64,000 bases of DNA from Bacteroidia bacterium (GTDB lineage Bacteria; Bacteroidota; Bacteroidia; UKL13-3). The notes beneath the pieces are model-generated. The model had not been told where the DNA came from, did not search any database, and saw only the letters and a program-made list of their open reading frames with translations. Below, piece after piece: positions 1 through 9,034 of this stretch; position 1 is the stretch's first letter; each line of letters starts with the position of its first letter. Where the stretch lies: positions 210,409 to 274,408 of the forward strand of contig JAKLJI010000001.1 of NCBI GenBank assembly GCA_023151275.1. Direction: 5' to 3'. Made by a program: the position numbers and the translations under genes.

Positions 1-1140
1 ATTACCCAATTTGATGCATCCAAATTCAAAACCCAATTCGCCTGTGAAGTTAAAAACTTCGATCCAACCGAGTTTATTGACAAAAAAGAGGCAAGGCGGA
101 TGGACCGCTTTACTCAGTTTGCCATCGTTACCACTGATGAGGCCATTAAAGATGCCGGGCTAACCAAAGAAAACATTAACCCTGATCGGGTGGGTGTAAT
201 TTGGGGAACCGGAATCGGAGGTCTTCATACATTCCTTCATGAAGTTACTTCTTTTGCCAAAGGAGATGGAACCCCGCGTTTCAGCCCTTTCTTCATTCCA
301 ATGATGATTGGTGATATCTCTGCCGGCATGATTTCAATTCGCCACGGGTACCGTGGTCCCAATTTTGTAACTGTTTCTGCTTGCGCTTCCTCAACCAATG
401 CAATTGCCGACGCTTTCAACTATATCAGACTTGGAAAAGCTGATGTTATTGTAAGTGGCGGTTCTGAAGCTTGTGTGAATGAAGCTGCCATGGGTGGATT
501 CAATTCCATGAAAGCCCTGAGCGAACGCAACGATGACCCGGCAACGGCGTCACGTCCGTTCGACCTAAACCGTGATGGTTTTGTTTTGGGTGAGGGATCT
601 GGAGCCTTGATTTTGGAGGACTTAGACCATGCCCTCGCACGAGGTGCAAAAATCTATTGCGAAATTGTAGGTTGCGGACTTTCTGCAGATGCCTACCACA
701 TGACCGCTCCGCATCCGGAAGGTTTGGGTGCCAGCAATGTGATGCGCAATGCCCTTGAAGATGCAGAAATGAAACCGGAAGAAATTGATTATATCAATGT
801 TCACGGAACTTCCACTCCATTAGGCGACCCTCAGGAAGTGAAAGCAATTATGACAGTATTTGGCGATCACGCTTACAACCTGAACATCAGCTCAACCAAA
901 TCCATGACAGGGCACTTGTTGGGTGGAGCCGGTGCTATTGAAACCATTGCCTCCATTTTAGCGGTTAACAAAGGAATTATCCCTCCTACTATTAACCACT
1001 TCACAGATGATCCTGCTTTTGACCCACGCCTGAACCTTACTTTCAATAAAGCTCAGCACAAAGAAGTTAGAGCGGCACTTAGCAATACCTTCGGATTTGG
1101 GGGTCACAATGCTTCAGTGATTATTAAAAAGTACGAATAA
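1..1140 (+). CDS. fabF: 3-oxoacyl-[ACP] synthase II (FabF), 5' end cut by window edge
   Basis: Condensing enzyme of type II fatty acid synthesis; it extends acyl-ACP with malonyl-ACP in the cytoplasm. The frame is open from base 1, so the true start lies upstream; the first in-frame ATG at 100 is internal because the 33 codons before it (ending KKEARRMDRF) are typical FabF sequence. The catalytic Cys lies in VSACASSTNA, the first His in NVHGTSTPLGD and the second in KSMTGHLLGGAGA, so the triad is intact. The C-terminus (FGFGGHNASVIIKK) is the normal family end. rnc starts 10 nt downstream, the usual Bacteroidota fabF-rnc arrangement. Confidence 0.97.
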   Translation: MTQFDASKFKTQFACEVKNFDPTEFIDKKEARRMDRFTQFAIVTTDEAIKDAGLTKENINPDRVGVIWGTGIGGLHTFLHEVTSFAKGDGTPRFSPFFIPMMIGDISAGMISIRHGYRGPNFVTVSACASSTNAIADAFNYIRLGKADVIVSGGSEACVNEAAMGGFNSMKALSERNDDPATASRPFDLNRDGFVLGEGSGALILEDLDHALARGAKIYCEIVGCGLSADAYHMTAPHPEGLGASNVMRNALEDAEMKPEEIDYINVHGTSTPLGDPQEVKAIMTVFGDHAYNLNISSTKSMTGHLLGGAGAIETIASILAVNKGIIPPTINHFTDDPAFDPRLNLTFNKAQHKEVRAALSNTFGFGGHNASVIIKKYE

Positions 1141-1150
1141 GATTTTCCCG

Positions 1151-1942
1151 GTGCTTCGTAGAATCGTGACGTCGATATGGCCCCGAAATGCGAAGCATCG
1201 GGCCTTTTCAGCCCAAATTAAACACATAACCGGATTCAGACCCGGAAATTTGGTTTGCTACGAGCAAGCCCTGAGACACCACTCCGTCTCAAAAACCATT
1301 CATCAAAACGGCTCCAGAGATAGCAATGAACGCCTGGAATTTCTTGGCGATGCCATGCTAAATGCAGTAATTGCCGATTACCTCTTCAAAAAATATCCTT
1401 TTCAAGACGAAGGATTTCTTACTCAACTGCGTTCGAAAATTGTAAGCCGCGAAAGTTTAAATGAACTGGCCATCAAAATTCAACTCAACCACTTGGTTAC
1501 TTATGATCGGCGGAGTATGCAAAATCTCAATATTCGTAACAGCATATTTGGAAATGCTCTTGAGGCTTTTTTAGGTGCTATTTACCTAGATGGTGGGTTT
1601 GAAACCTGCCGGGATTTTATCCTCAATAAACTCATTCGCTACCACATTGACGTTGATCGTTTGCAGGTTACCGAAACTAATTTTAAAGGTCGCTTAATTG
1701 AACAAGGTCAGAAAAATGGGCAAAAAGTGGAATTTGATGTGGAGGAAAAACCAGATGGCAAACAAAAGCTTTTTGTAATTAAAGTGTTGATTAACGGCGA
1801 CCTAAAAGGAACCGCGGAACATACAAATAAGAAAAAAGCCGAACAAATGGCGGCTCAACGAGCAATGGAAAGTCTCCTTAACAATCCTCTTTCTGCTACT
1901 AATCAACACGAAGGAGAAATTACTGAATCACAGGATAACTAA
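1151..1942 (+). CDS. rnc: Ribonuclease III
   Basis: Double-strand-specific endoribonuclease that processes rRNA precursors and structured mRNAs. The family signature NERLEFLGDAM is at residues 59-69 and the second acidic helix NALEAFLGAIYLDGG at about 136-150; a double-stranded RNA-binding domain follows at about 175-245 (ending KKKAEQMAAQRAMESLL). Length 263 aa is normal. The start is GTG, 10 nt after fabF, so the two are probably co-transcribed. The last 23 nt overlap the 3' end of convergent truA. This enzyme is relevant to the IVP inverted-repeat element in the metH operon, because classical intervening sequences are removed by RNase III. Confidence 0.96.
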   Translation: MLRRIVTSIWPRNAKHRAFSAQIKHITGFRPGNLVCYEQALRHHSVSKTIHQNGSRDSNERLEFLGDAMLNAVIADYLFKKYPFQDEGFLTQLRSKIVSRESLNELAIKIQLNHLVTYDRRSMQNLNIRNSIFGNALEAFLGAIYLDGGFETCRDFILNKLIRYHIDVDRLQVTETNFKGRLIEQGQKNGQKVEFDVEEKPDGKQKLFVIKVLINGDLKGTAEHTNKKKAEQMAAQRAMESLLNNPLSATNQHEGEITESQDN

Positions 1943-2663
1943 TCCGTCTTAAATACAGCCCTCGAGCCGGCACCGATTGCCCGGCTGCAGAGCGATTCTT
2001 ACTTTCAAGCACTTTTTTAAAATCGGCCAAATCCATTTTACCTTGACCCACCTCCATCAGTGTTCCTACAATGGCACGCACCATATTGCGCAAAAACCGG
2101 TCGGCAGAAATGGTGAAGCTTAACAAACCCTCTTCTTTCCATTTCCATTCGGCTTTTCTAACCTCACATCTAAAAGTGTTAACCTGTGTGTGAACCTTGC
2201 TAAAACATTCAAAATCGGAATAATTCAGGAGCAAGGCAGCGGCGGCATTCATTTTATCGATATCCGGCACCCGAAACCAGGTCCAACTCAACTCATTCAA
2301 AAAAGGAGTTGGCCGGGTTGAAATCAAATACTCGTATTCCCGCTCAATTGCACTAAAACGAGCATGCAAATCAGGTTCTACTTCAAAAACTTTGTAAATG
2401 CTGATATCATCCGGCAACAAGGCATTAAGCTGATAAACAAACCTTTCCGTATTTGAGAGTTGTTGCTCGATATCAAAATGCGCAAAAAACTGGGAAGCGT
2501 GAACGCCTGTATCCGTGCGCCCGCATCCAACCAACTCATAGTCATCTTTGAGCAAAATTTTCATTCGGTTTTGAAGCTCCTCCTGCACCGAATGGGCATT
2601 GTCCTGAATCTGCCAGCCGTGGTAATTTTTGCCATTGTAGGCGAGTTCAATAAAATAGCGCAT
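1920..2663 (-). CDS. truA: tRNA pseudouridine(38-40) synthase TruA
   Basis: Isomerises uridines 38-40 in the anticodon arm of tRNAs. The catalytic Asp is residue 51 within GCGRTDTGVHA; the N-terminus MRYFIELAYNGKNYHGWQ and the C-terminal RFLRNMVRAIVGTLMEVG block are family hallmarks. Length 247 aa is normal. It lies 45 nt downstream of a glycosyltransferase gene on the same strand but has its own good promoter candidate (2671-2701). The 3' end overlaps convergent rnc by 23 nt. Confidence 0.96.
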   Translation of the reverse strand: MRYFIELAYNGKNYHGWQIQDNAHSVQEELQNRMKILLKDDYELVGCGRTDTGVHASQFFAHFDIEQQLSNTERFVYQLNALLPDDISIYKVFEVEPDLHARFSAIEREYEYLISTRPTPFLNELSWTWFRVPDIDKMNAAAALLLNYSDFECFSKVHTQVNTFRCEVRKAEWKWKEEGLLSFTISADRFLRNMVRAIVGTLMEVGQGKMDLADFKKVLESKNRSAAGQSVPARGLYLRRISYPVIQ

Positions 2664-2670
2664 GCAATTG

Positions 2671-2701
2671 CAAATTGAGGCCTTTAATTCAAAAATGTCA
2701 A
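2671..2701 (-). promoter_or_regulatory. Near-leaderless promoter of truA
   Basis: On the minus strand a TTG is followed after 20 nt by TCAATTTG, one mismatch from the Bacteroidota -7 consensus TAnnTTTG. The final G lies 8 nt before the truA ATG, so transcription would start only a few bases before the start codon. Confidence 0.5.
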
Positions 2702-2708
2702 CTCCTAT

Positions 2709-3953
2709 CTACATGCGCTTCAAAATAGCTTCATGAATCAATTCCCGAAACTCTTTACCCCTGTGGGCCCAGGTATTCTGTTGCCCTAAAGCAATTAAAC
2801 TTTTGGATTTTTGCTCGGTAAATTCATGAAGTTCACGGTCTATTGCACCAAGAAAGCCTTCGTGGGAATCGGCAACTGAAATATGGGGAATAAACGTTCG
2901 TATATCTTCCGAGAAGTTGGTAGAAACCACCGGCTTGCCGGCAGCCAAATATTCGTTTATCTTTAAGGGATAGATACTTTCTGTTAAGGTATTCTTTTTA
3001 AATGGGATTAATGTTAAATCTGAAAAGGCCAGAAATTCCCTGAGCGCCTTGACGGGTTTTAAACCAACGATTACAACATTAGTAAATGTACGCAAACCAT
3101 ATTTCACCAAATCCCATTCATCAAACAACCCAACCAGAACCAGCGTATCAAATGGTCTTGCTTTTGCAATTTTAACCAGCAGTTCATAGTCAATTCTCAA
3201 ATTACTTAGCCTTCCGGTATAAAGTAACATTTTCCCTCTAATGCTACGTATCTCTTTTGGTCTGATTAGATTTTGAGGAGATGGACAAGAAAAAATTTCA
3301 GGGTCTGCGGCATTGGCAACACGATGAACAATGCGATTGGAAACGAGTTCCAAATTTTTCTGAAGCATAAACGAACTTGCCAATACAAGATCTGCCTCCT
3401 TCGCAGCCTGTTTCTCCAACCTTACGCCATGCCTCGCGATGTACTTTTCCTGACTGATATTATCACAAGACCTATAAACTTTTACCAAGGGCTGAAGCAT
3501 ATTCGGTCTAAGCACATCGAAATAAGTTGGAAGAAAGGAATTGAAAAAAACATAGCTCCGAATGGAAAAGTCATGAATGAGCTTTTGAATAACTTCGGTA
3601 ACCAGTCTGCGGTTGTAAAGGGATACCCAGTCATACAGTCTCCCATCAGGTAAAAAATTGATGGGCAAACACATACGTGGAGTTACAACATAAAAACTTA
3701 CACCATCTGTCTCTAATTTTCTACAATAGTTTTTACCAGAGCGAATTGCATCCTTCCTGCTGTGAATTGGACTTAACTTTTTCTCCTGTAAATAGTCCTT
3801 ATAAGAAAAGGGTTTATCGATATAAAACACCCGGTGTGTTCGTGCAAATTCCTTCGCAATATTGAAGGTTGAACTGTTCAATGCATTATCCCATCTCGAC
3901 AATCCAAGAATTATTAAATCGTAGCCGTCCTGAATATGAGCCTCGCCTTGCAT
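2709..3953 (-). CDS. Glycosyltransferase, GT-B fold (GT4/group 1 like)
   Basis: Predicted cytoplasmic glycosyltransferase of 414 aa, probably acting on a cell-surface polysaccharide or glycolipid; substrate unknown. The N-terminal half starts with DLIILGLSRWDNALNSSTFNIAKEFA and carries the acceptor-side Rossmann fold. The C-terminal donor domain shows LLYTGRLSNLRIDYELL at about 240-257 and the nucleotide-sugar segment ESIYPLKINEYLAAGKPVVST at about 345-365, with Glu-rich spacing like group 1 transferases. There is no signal peptide or membrane helix. It is a single gene with no polysaccharide cluster around it. A perfect 9-bp inverted repeat lies just upstream (3966-3990). Confidence 0.8.
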   Translation of the reverse strand: MQGEAHIQDGYDLIILGLSRWDNALNSSTFNIAKEFARTHRVFYIDKPFSYKDYLQEKKLSPIHSRKDAIRSGKNYCRKLETDGVSFYVVTPRMCLPINFLPDGRLYDWVSLYNRRLVTEVIQKLIHDFSIRSYVFFNSFLPTYFDVLRPNMLQPLVKVYRSCDNISQEKYIARHGVRLEKQAAKEADLVLASSFMLQKNLELVSNRIVHRVANAADPEIFSCPSPQNLIRPKEIRSIRGKMLLYTGRLSNLRIDYELLVKIAKARPFDTLVLVGLFDEWDLVKYGLRTFTNVVIVGLKPVKALREFLAFSDLTLIPFKKNTLTESIYPLKINEYLAAGKPVVSTNFSEDIRTFIPHISVADSHEGFLGAIDRELHEFTEQKSKSLIALGQQNTWAHRGKEFRELIHEAILKRM

Positions 3954-3965
3954 TCAATGGCAAAA

Positions 3966-3990
3966 TACTTCTGAAAATTTATCAGAAGTA
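3966..3990. promoter_or_regulatory. Perfect 9-bp inverted repeat upstream of the glycosyltransferase gene
   Basis: TACTTCTGA (3966-3974) and TCAGAAGTA (3982-3990) are exact reverse complements separated by 7 A/T bases. The left arm ends 13 nt upstream of the glycosyltransferase start and overlaps a TATTTTG box on the minus strand. It could be an operator, or a hairpin in the mRNA leader. No T-tract follows, so a terminator is unlikely. Confidence 0.45.
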
Positions 3991-4054
3991 GGAATAACTC
4001 CTCAGCTAATAACACAGATTCGTTAGCACTTAGGCTTAAACGGCTCAAATTCCT

Positions 4055-4062
4055 TATTTTTG
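4055..4062 (+). promoter_or_regulatory. -7 box of asnS promoter (candidate)
   Basis: TATTTTTG fits the Bacteroidota -7 consensus TAnnTTTG and lies 33 nt before the asnS ATG. No clear -33 TTG is seen at the right spacing. Confidence 0.4.
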
Positions 4063-4094
4063 TAGCTATTCACTCGTAAAACAAACGAAAGTTC

Positions 4095-5618
4095 ATGCAG
4101 GAATACCTCATTAAAGACCTTCAGGCTCACGAAGGAAAAACGGTGACTCTTAAAGGTTGGGCCAGCAACAAACGCGAAGGCAAAGGCCTGGCATTCATAA
4201 TTCTGCGCGATGGCACAGGATGGTGCCAATGCGTAGTATCCCAAGAAACGGTAAGCGAATCTTGCTTCAATGAAGCGAAGAAAGTTAGTTTGGAAAGCTC
4301 ATTGGAACTAACGGGAATAGTGGTAAAAGATGAGCGCCAAATTGGAGGGTATGAAATTCAGGTTTCAGACTTAAAGCTGATTGGCGAATCGAATGATTAC
4401 CCCATTGCCAAAAAAGAACATGGTGTTGATTTCTTAACAGACAATAGACACCTCTGGCTGCGCTCTCAGCGTCAATGGGCCATTATGCGTGTGCGTAACC
4501 GGATAATTTTTGCCATTCATGAGTTCTTTCAAAAAGATGGCTTTGTGCAAATGGATGCTCCTATTTTCACGGGCAATGCCTGCGAAGGAACCTCGAATTT
4601 GTTTGAAACCGATTTTTATGGCGACCCGGCTTACTTAAGCCAAAGTGGACAGCTGTATGGGGAAGCCATGGCTTTCTCGCTCGGTAAAATCTACACATTT
4701 GGACCAACTTTCCGCGCTGAAAAGTCGAAAACACGTCGCCACCTGAGCGAGTTCTGGATGATTGAACCGGAAATGGTGTTTCATGATATTTTCGACAACA
4801 TGGACCTTATTGAACGGTTCTTAAGAGCCGTGGTTACTGCAGTTCTCGACGATTGCAGCAAGGAATTGGAGGTGATTGGCCGCGATACCAGTATTTTAAA
4901 GAACATCATCAAACCTTTTCCTCGTCTTACTTACGATGAAGCGGTTCGCATTATCAAAGGTGAACAGGATGTGAATGGCAAAAACGCCATCAGCTCCTTG
5001 GAAGAGGAAATGAAACAGGTTGAAGCCCGCATTGCTGAGGTGAAAACAGAAATTGCTCAGCGCGAAGAGAAAATCAAAACGCCTGGCATGAAGAAAGGCG
5101 AAATTGGCTTCAATCAGGCGCAAATTGATAAATTGAAACGGGAGCTATCCGACCTGGAAGAACAAGCCCGTAACATTCCGCAATGGTTAAACAGCGCACG
5201 CAATTTTGAATACGGCAACGATTTTGGTGGTTCTGATGAAACTGTACTGACCCGTCTGTTTGATGTGCCCATTATGGTTTACAACTGGCCACATGAGGTA
5301 AAGGCATTTTACCTCAAACGCGATCCTAATGATAGCCGTTTTGCCCGCGGAGTTGATACCTTAGCTCCGGAAGGTTATGGCGAGATTGTTGGAGGTGGCG
5401 AGCGTGAAACCGACGTTAACCAGCTTATTGAAAAAATCAACGAGCATCAATTGCCCATGGAAGCTTTTGAATGGTACCTCGACCTTCGTCGTTATGGCTC
5501 TGTTCCACATGCCGGATTTGGTTTGGGATTAGAGCGCTTGGTAACCTGGATTTGTAAATTACCGCATGTGCGTGAGAGTATCCCATTCCCGCGTATGTAT
5601 GGCCGTTTGCTTCCATAA
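4095..5618 (+). CDS. asnS: Asparaginyl-tRNA synthetase with coiled-coil insertion
   Basis: Class IIb synthetase that charges tRNA-Asn. The OB-fold anticodon-binding domain (VTLKGWASNKREGKGLAFIILRDGTG) spans about 1-110. Motif 2 (FRAEKSKTRRHLSEFWMIEPEM) is at about 205-230 and motif 3 (GFGLGLERLVTWI) at about 475-490. At 507 aa it is longer than the roughly 465 aa of most bacterial AsnRS. The extra length is a charged, heptad-like Glu/Lys segment at about 299-356 (from SSLEEEMKQVEARIAEV to DLEEQARNI), inserted between the EAVRIIKG strand and the FGGSDETVL region of the catalytic core. The rest of the core looks intact. Confidence 0.96.
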   Translation: MQEYLIKDLQAHEGKTVTLKGWASNKREGKGLAFIILRDGTGWCQCVVSQETVSESCFNEAKKVSLESSLELTGIVVKDERQIGGYEIQVSDLKLIGESNDYPIAKKEHGVDFLTDNRHLWLRSQRQWAIMRVRNRIIFAIHEFFQKDGFVQMDAPIFTGNACEGTSNLFETDFYGDPAYLSQSGQLYGEAMAFSLGKIYTFGPTFRAEKSKTRRHLSEFWMIEPEMVFHDIFDNMDLIERFLRAVVTAVLDDCSKELEVIGRDTSILKNIIKPFPRLTYDEAVRIIKGEQDVNGKNAISSLEEEMKQVEARIAEVKTEIAQREEKIKTPGMKKGEIGFNQAQIDKLKRELSDLEEQARNIPQWLNSARNFEYGNDFGGSDETVLTRLFDVPIMVYNWPHEVKAFYLKRDPNDSRFARGVDTLAPEGYGEIVGGGERETDVNQLIEKINEHQLPMEAFEWYLDLRRYGSVPHAGFGLGLERLVTWICKLPHVRESIPFPRMYGRLLP

Positions 5619-6783
5619 TTTGATATTCAATTTCCAAAACTTTCGAATACCTAAAACCACCAGTCTTTGGCTGGTGGTTTTTCTGGTTTTTGGCCAAATA
5701 AAAGCTCAGGCCCAGAAAAAAAATGCAGTAGAACGCCTGTTGGATTGGGGCTACAACATTCTGGAAGGAGATAGTACAAAACCTCGAAAATCCTTTTTAA
5801 TCATGCTTCCCATCTGGGGAGTAAGTCCAGAAACCGGCTGGCAGCTGGGGCTTTCAAGCGGCTACATGTTTAAACTGAAACAAGATAGTTTAACCCGCCC
5901 TTCCATACTTCGTCTAAATTGGCAATACACACAACTGGGCCAATTTTCGATTAGGCCTTTTGTTGATGTATTCCTCAAACAAAATACCTGGCATGTTAAA
6001 GGCCAGTTTGTGTACAATAACTTCAACGAGTATTACTGGGGAATAGGAAACGAGGTTCCTAACACCAACAAACAACTGTACTACTTTAAACAACAGCGCG
6101 TAAACCTTTCTGTTAGAAAACGAATCTGGCCGGCAGTTTATGCAGGCGTTCAGGTAAATTATGAACGCATGTACAATTTCCGCTTTCCTGAAAATAGCCC
6201 CTTGCCAAGCTCTACGGATAAAGGTATGAATGGTTTTGAATGTGGCGGAACCGGATTATCGCTGGTGTACGACAACCGAAACAAAATTTTCTTCACCAAC
6301 AAAGGCTACTACCTGGAAGGTTACTACTTGTTCAACCTTCCTTTTATGGGCGATGGATACACGCACCGACAATCTTTTTTGGATGCCCGATACTTCATTG
6401 ATTTGAAAAAGAGCAATGTGCTTGCCTTCCAACTCATCAATCAAACAACAACAGGAGTTGTGCCTTTTCGCCAATTGAGTGTTATTGGAAACGACATGTA
6501 CATGAGAGGCTATTACAACGGGCGTTACCGCGATAGAAACATGTGGGTTGTTCAGGCTGAATTGCGCAAAACCATTTGGGGACCCTTGGGTGCAGTTGCT
6601 TTTGCCGGCGCCGGAAATGTTTGTAAGAGCCTAAACGATGCATTTACATCGGTCAAACCGAATTACGGATTTGGTATTCGAGGTGTACTATTGAGAAAGG
6701 AACACCTAAATGCCCGCATTGATATGGGATTTGGTGAAAAAGGAAACAAAGGACTTTACCTTACCATAGGTGAAGCATTTTAA
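5599..6783 (+). CDS. BamA/Omp85-type outer-membrane barrel protein
   Basis: Predicted outer-membrane 16-stranded barrel of the bacterial surface antigen (Omp85) superfamily without obvious POTRA repeats. An N-terminal hydrophobic signal (SLWLVVFLVFGQIKAQA) precedes alternating aromatic beta-strands. The conserved loop and strand are seen as MYMRGYYNGRYRDRNMWVVQAELR, and the chain ends with Phe as outer-membrane barrels do. I place the start at ATG 5599, which overlaps asnS by 20 nt; TTG 5620, just after the asnS stop, is an equally plausible start. The stop codon directly abuts the stop of convergent ppx with no spacer. Substrate or role is unknown; family members assemble or export proteins or lipids. 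Confidence 0.8.
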   Translation: MAVCFHNLIFNFQNFRIPKTTSLWLVVFLVFGQIKAQAQKKNAVERLLDWGYNILEGDSTKPRKSFLIMLPIWGVSPETGWQLGLSSGYMFKLKQDSLTRPSILRLNWQYTQLGQFSIRPFVDVFLKQNTWHVKGQFVYNNFNEYYWGIGNEVPNTNKQLYYFKQQRVNLSVRKRIWPAVYAGVQVNYERMYNFRFPENSPLPSSTDKGMNGFECGGTGLSLVYDNRNKIFFTNKGYYLEGYYLFNLPFMGDGYTHRQSFLDARYFIDLKKSNVLAFQLINQTTTGVVPFRQLSVIGNDMYMRGYYNGRYRDRNMWVVQAELRKTIWGPLGAVAFAGAGNVCKSLNDAFTSVKPNYGFGIRGVLLRKEHLNARIDMGFGEKGNKGLYLTIGEAF

Positions 6784-7677
6784 TTAGCGCTTCTGAGCCA
6801 AATTGTGCTTATCGTACAAAAACTGAAGTATCCCGTCTTTCAGGCCTGAATTGGCAGGAGCTGTAACTTGCTCAATGCCTGCCCAACTTAAAATACGCAA
6901 GTAAATATCCGCAGAAACGTCAATAATATCTGCACGATCGGGATTGAGTTTCAATTGCTCGATACGCTCATTTACCGACATTTTTGAAACCTTTCTATGG
7001 AAGTTTTTCAGCTGCTCGCGACTAAAGCTGGGTTGCTCCAAGCCATCGTTTAACAAATGCGAAATTTTGTTGATGGTACCACTGGTTACTATGGCTTCCA
7101 GGTTATCAAGTCCGGCGGTTTTGTGTTTGACCCAACTTTCAATGGTCTGCCAAGTCTTTTCTTTCACGGCACCATCAAAAACCCGAACTGTTCCAATATC
7201 AAAAGAAACGGAGTTCACTACCTTACCATCACTAATCACTGTCATCTCGGTTGAACCACCACCTACATCAATGGTGAGGTAGTTTTTTCCGGCTTGAAAC
7301 AAATGGCTAATGGACTTCAGAATAATCTGACTTTCGGTCTTACCATCAATAATCTGAATGTTTAGGCCAATTTCTTCTTTCAGCTTTTTTACAATCTTCT
7401 TTCCATTTTCAGCCTCGCGCATGGCAGAAGTTGCGCAGGCTAGATAATGGTCAACCTCAAACACATCCAACATAAGTTGAAAGGCATGCATGGCTTTGTA
7501 AAAGACTTTTCGCTTTTCCTTGCTGATGTATTTGTCCTTAAACGCATCATCGCCTAAGCGAACAGGAATACGAACAAATTCAACTTTCTTAAACAGCTCA
7601 GCATTTCCTTCTTCGTTGGTTCGCACAATTTGCAAACGCACCGCATTGGAACCGATATCAATGGCCGCGAGTTTCAT
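6784..7677 (-). CDS. Ppx/GppA-family phosphatase (exopolyphosphatase-like)
   Basis: ASKHA-fold phosphohydrolase; relatives degrade polyphosphate or pppGpp. The phosphate-binding segments are AAIDIGSNAVRLQIV at residues 4-18 and LTIDVGGGSTEMTV at about 134-147. At 297 aa it contains only the two catalytic subdomains and lacks the C-terminal HD-like region of E. coli Ppx (about 510 aa), as is common in Bacteroidota. It is the last gene of the minus-strand run aspS-DUF3127-GNAT-ppx, starting 1 nt after the upstream stop. Whether the substrate is polyphosphate or pppGpp cannot be read from the sequence. Confidence 0.88.
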   Translation of the reverse strand: MKLAAIDIGSNAVRLQIVRTNEEGNAELFKKVEFVRIPVRLGDDAFKDKYISKEKRKVFYKAMHAFQLMLDVFEVDHYLACATSAMREAENGKKIVKKLKEEIGLNIQIIDGKTESQIILKSISHLFQAGKNYLTIDVGGGSTEMTVISDGKVVNSVSFDIGTVRVFDGAVKEKTWQTIESWVKHKTAGLDNLEAIVTSGTINKISHLLNDGLEQPSFSREQLKNFHRKVSKMSVNERIEQLKLNPDRADIIDVSADIYLRILSWAGIEQVTAPANSGLKDGILQFLYDKHNLAQKR

Positions 7678-7678
7678 T

Positions 7679-8590
7679 TCAACTTTTTAATAACCTAATA
7701 ATCCAAGGTAAACGATTAATTTTTAGTCGGTAATAATGCACCTTCTCCGCACCAAAACTCTTGTAAAACCGAGCTATTCCCGGATTTTCAGAGCCTTCAA
7801 AATCAAAGGTCATACCATGACCTGCAAATTGAAGAATGAGGTGATCAAACAAAAAATGCATAGCTCCGCTTTCCCGACCCGATTCGGAGGAAGTTCCCAA
7901 TAAGAACAAAATTCGGCTTCTGAAAACTAAAAAAACACCCGAAGCCACCAACTCGCCATTGCTATTGAAAACGCCCTTGGAGATTAACTTTTTCTTCTCC
8001 CAAGCTTGGGTTAATAAATGGAGCAAACGGGTATAGTCTTGCTCTCCAACCCCAGAAGTTACGCGACCTTTGTGCTGTCGGTAAAAACTCACCACATCCT
8101 GATAGCTGATGCTTTTGATTTCAAGCTCGTGTTTACGGGCTTTTTTTAAATTTCTTTTGGCTTGATCATTGAACCCTTTTTGTAATTTGGGATAGGGTTT
8201 GTTCAAGTTGAGCAGGAAATTTTTGCTTTTCTTAACCTTGAATGCAGGGTTCAGAATCTGATTGTGTTCGTTGAGCTGAATCTCAACATACCTAAAATGT
8301 GTGGGTATGGCCTGAATAAACTCCTCAAGCAATTCCTGTGTAATATCCAATTTGGAGAACACCCCCAATTGTTGGGTAAAGAAGGGTTGAAACAGGTAGG
8401 AAAAAACAAACTTCTTCCTACCTGTCAGTGGCATTATGGCCGTATAATCATCCATAACCAGGGCTTCCCAGCCGGGACAAACAGAATCCAAATACCAGGA
8501 ACAGGCATAAACTAGGGCATTGGGGGATTGCTCCAGGCAAAGATCCCAGCGGGTCTTATCAATTTCATTATGCCTCAGGTACCTGATCAT
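7679..8590 (-). CDS. GNAT/FemAB-like acyltransferase
   Basis: 303-aa protein of a Bacteroidota family with two GNAT-like halves resembling FemAB/FemX peptidyl transferases. Recognisable parts are the N-terminal NALVYACSWYLDSVCPGWEALVMDDYTAIMPL, a central Lys/Arg-rich helix (FNDQAKRNLKKARKHELEI), and a C-terminal GNAT segment (SGVFLVFRSRILFLLGTSSESGRESGAMHFLFDHLI ... GSENPGIARFYKSFGAEKVHY). The FEGSENPGIARFYKSFGA part matches the acceptor/CoA region of FemAB-type enzymes. The substrate is unknown; cell-wall or lipid acylation is only an inference. The gene sits 5 nt after DUF3127 and 1 nt before ppx. Confidence 0.65.
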   Translation of the reverse strand: MIRYLRHNEIDKTRWDLCLEQSPNALVYACSWYLDSVCPGWEALVMDDYTAIMPLTGRKKFVFSYLFQPFFTQQLGVFSKLDITQELLEEFIQAIPTHFRYVEIQLNEHNQILNPAFKVKKSKNFLLNLNKPYPKLQKGFNDQAKRNLKKARKHELEIKSISYQDVVSFYRQHKGRVTSGVGEQDYTRLLHLLTQAWEKKKLISKGVFNSNGELVASGVFLVFRSRILFLLGTSSESGRESGAMHFLFDHLILQFAGHGMTFDFEGSENPGIARFYKSFGAEKVHYYRLKINRLPWIIRLLKS

Positions 8591-8595
8591 TTCAA

Positions 8596-8973
8596 TTAAA
8601 AGGGCAGATCGTCTGTTGTAGAATCAGGAGTAAACTGCGGCTCAGGATCTGCATGGAAGGTTGTTTCGGGAGCTTGGTTTGAATAGCTTGGTGCGTTTCC
8701 AAGGGCTTCAATTTTCCAGCCATTAACATTGGTATACCATTTTCCATTGTACTCTCTCGACTCAATATTAAGGGAAACCTTAACTTCCATTCCAACACCG
8801 TATTTCTTCAATTCCTGAACCTTATCGCCCATTAAACCAATACAAATTTTGCGGGGATATTGCTCCTGTGTTTCTAGCACAAACTCCTGTTTCACCCAAG
8901 GTTTACCGGCCTTACTCTGACCACTTGTTTCCGGTAATAAAAGAATAATCTTTCCTGTTACATCTAAAGCCAT
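8596..8973 (-). CDS. DUF3127 domain protein (OB-fold, SSB-like)
   Basis: Small 125-aa Bacteroidota protein. The core MALDVTGKIILLLPETSGQSKAGKPWVKQEFVLETQEQYPRKICIGLMGDKV followed by VGMEVKVSLNIESREYNGKWYTNVNGWKIE is the DUF3127 pattern, which looks like an OB-fold. The acidic tail ending DDLPF resembles the protein-docking tail of single-stranded DNA-binding proteins. Nucleic acid binding is inferred from that resemblance; no function is established. It lies 61 nt after aspS on the same strand. Confidence 0.85.
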   Translation of the reverse strand: MALDVTGKIILLLPETSGQSKAGKPWVKQEFVLETQEQYPRKICIGLMGDKVQELKKYGVGMEVKVSLNIESREYNGKWYTNVNGWKIEALGNAPSYSNQAPETTFHADPEPQFTPDSTTDDLPF

Positions 8974-9034
8974 TTTCTCTATTTTTTTAATTTTCTATCT
9001 TACAAGTTATACCAATTTCTAACATTTCAAGCGC

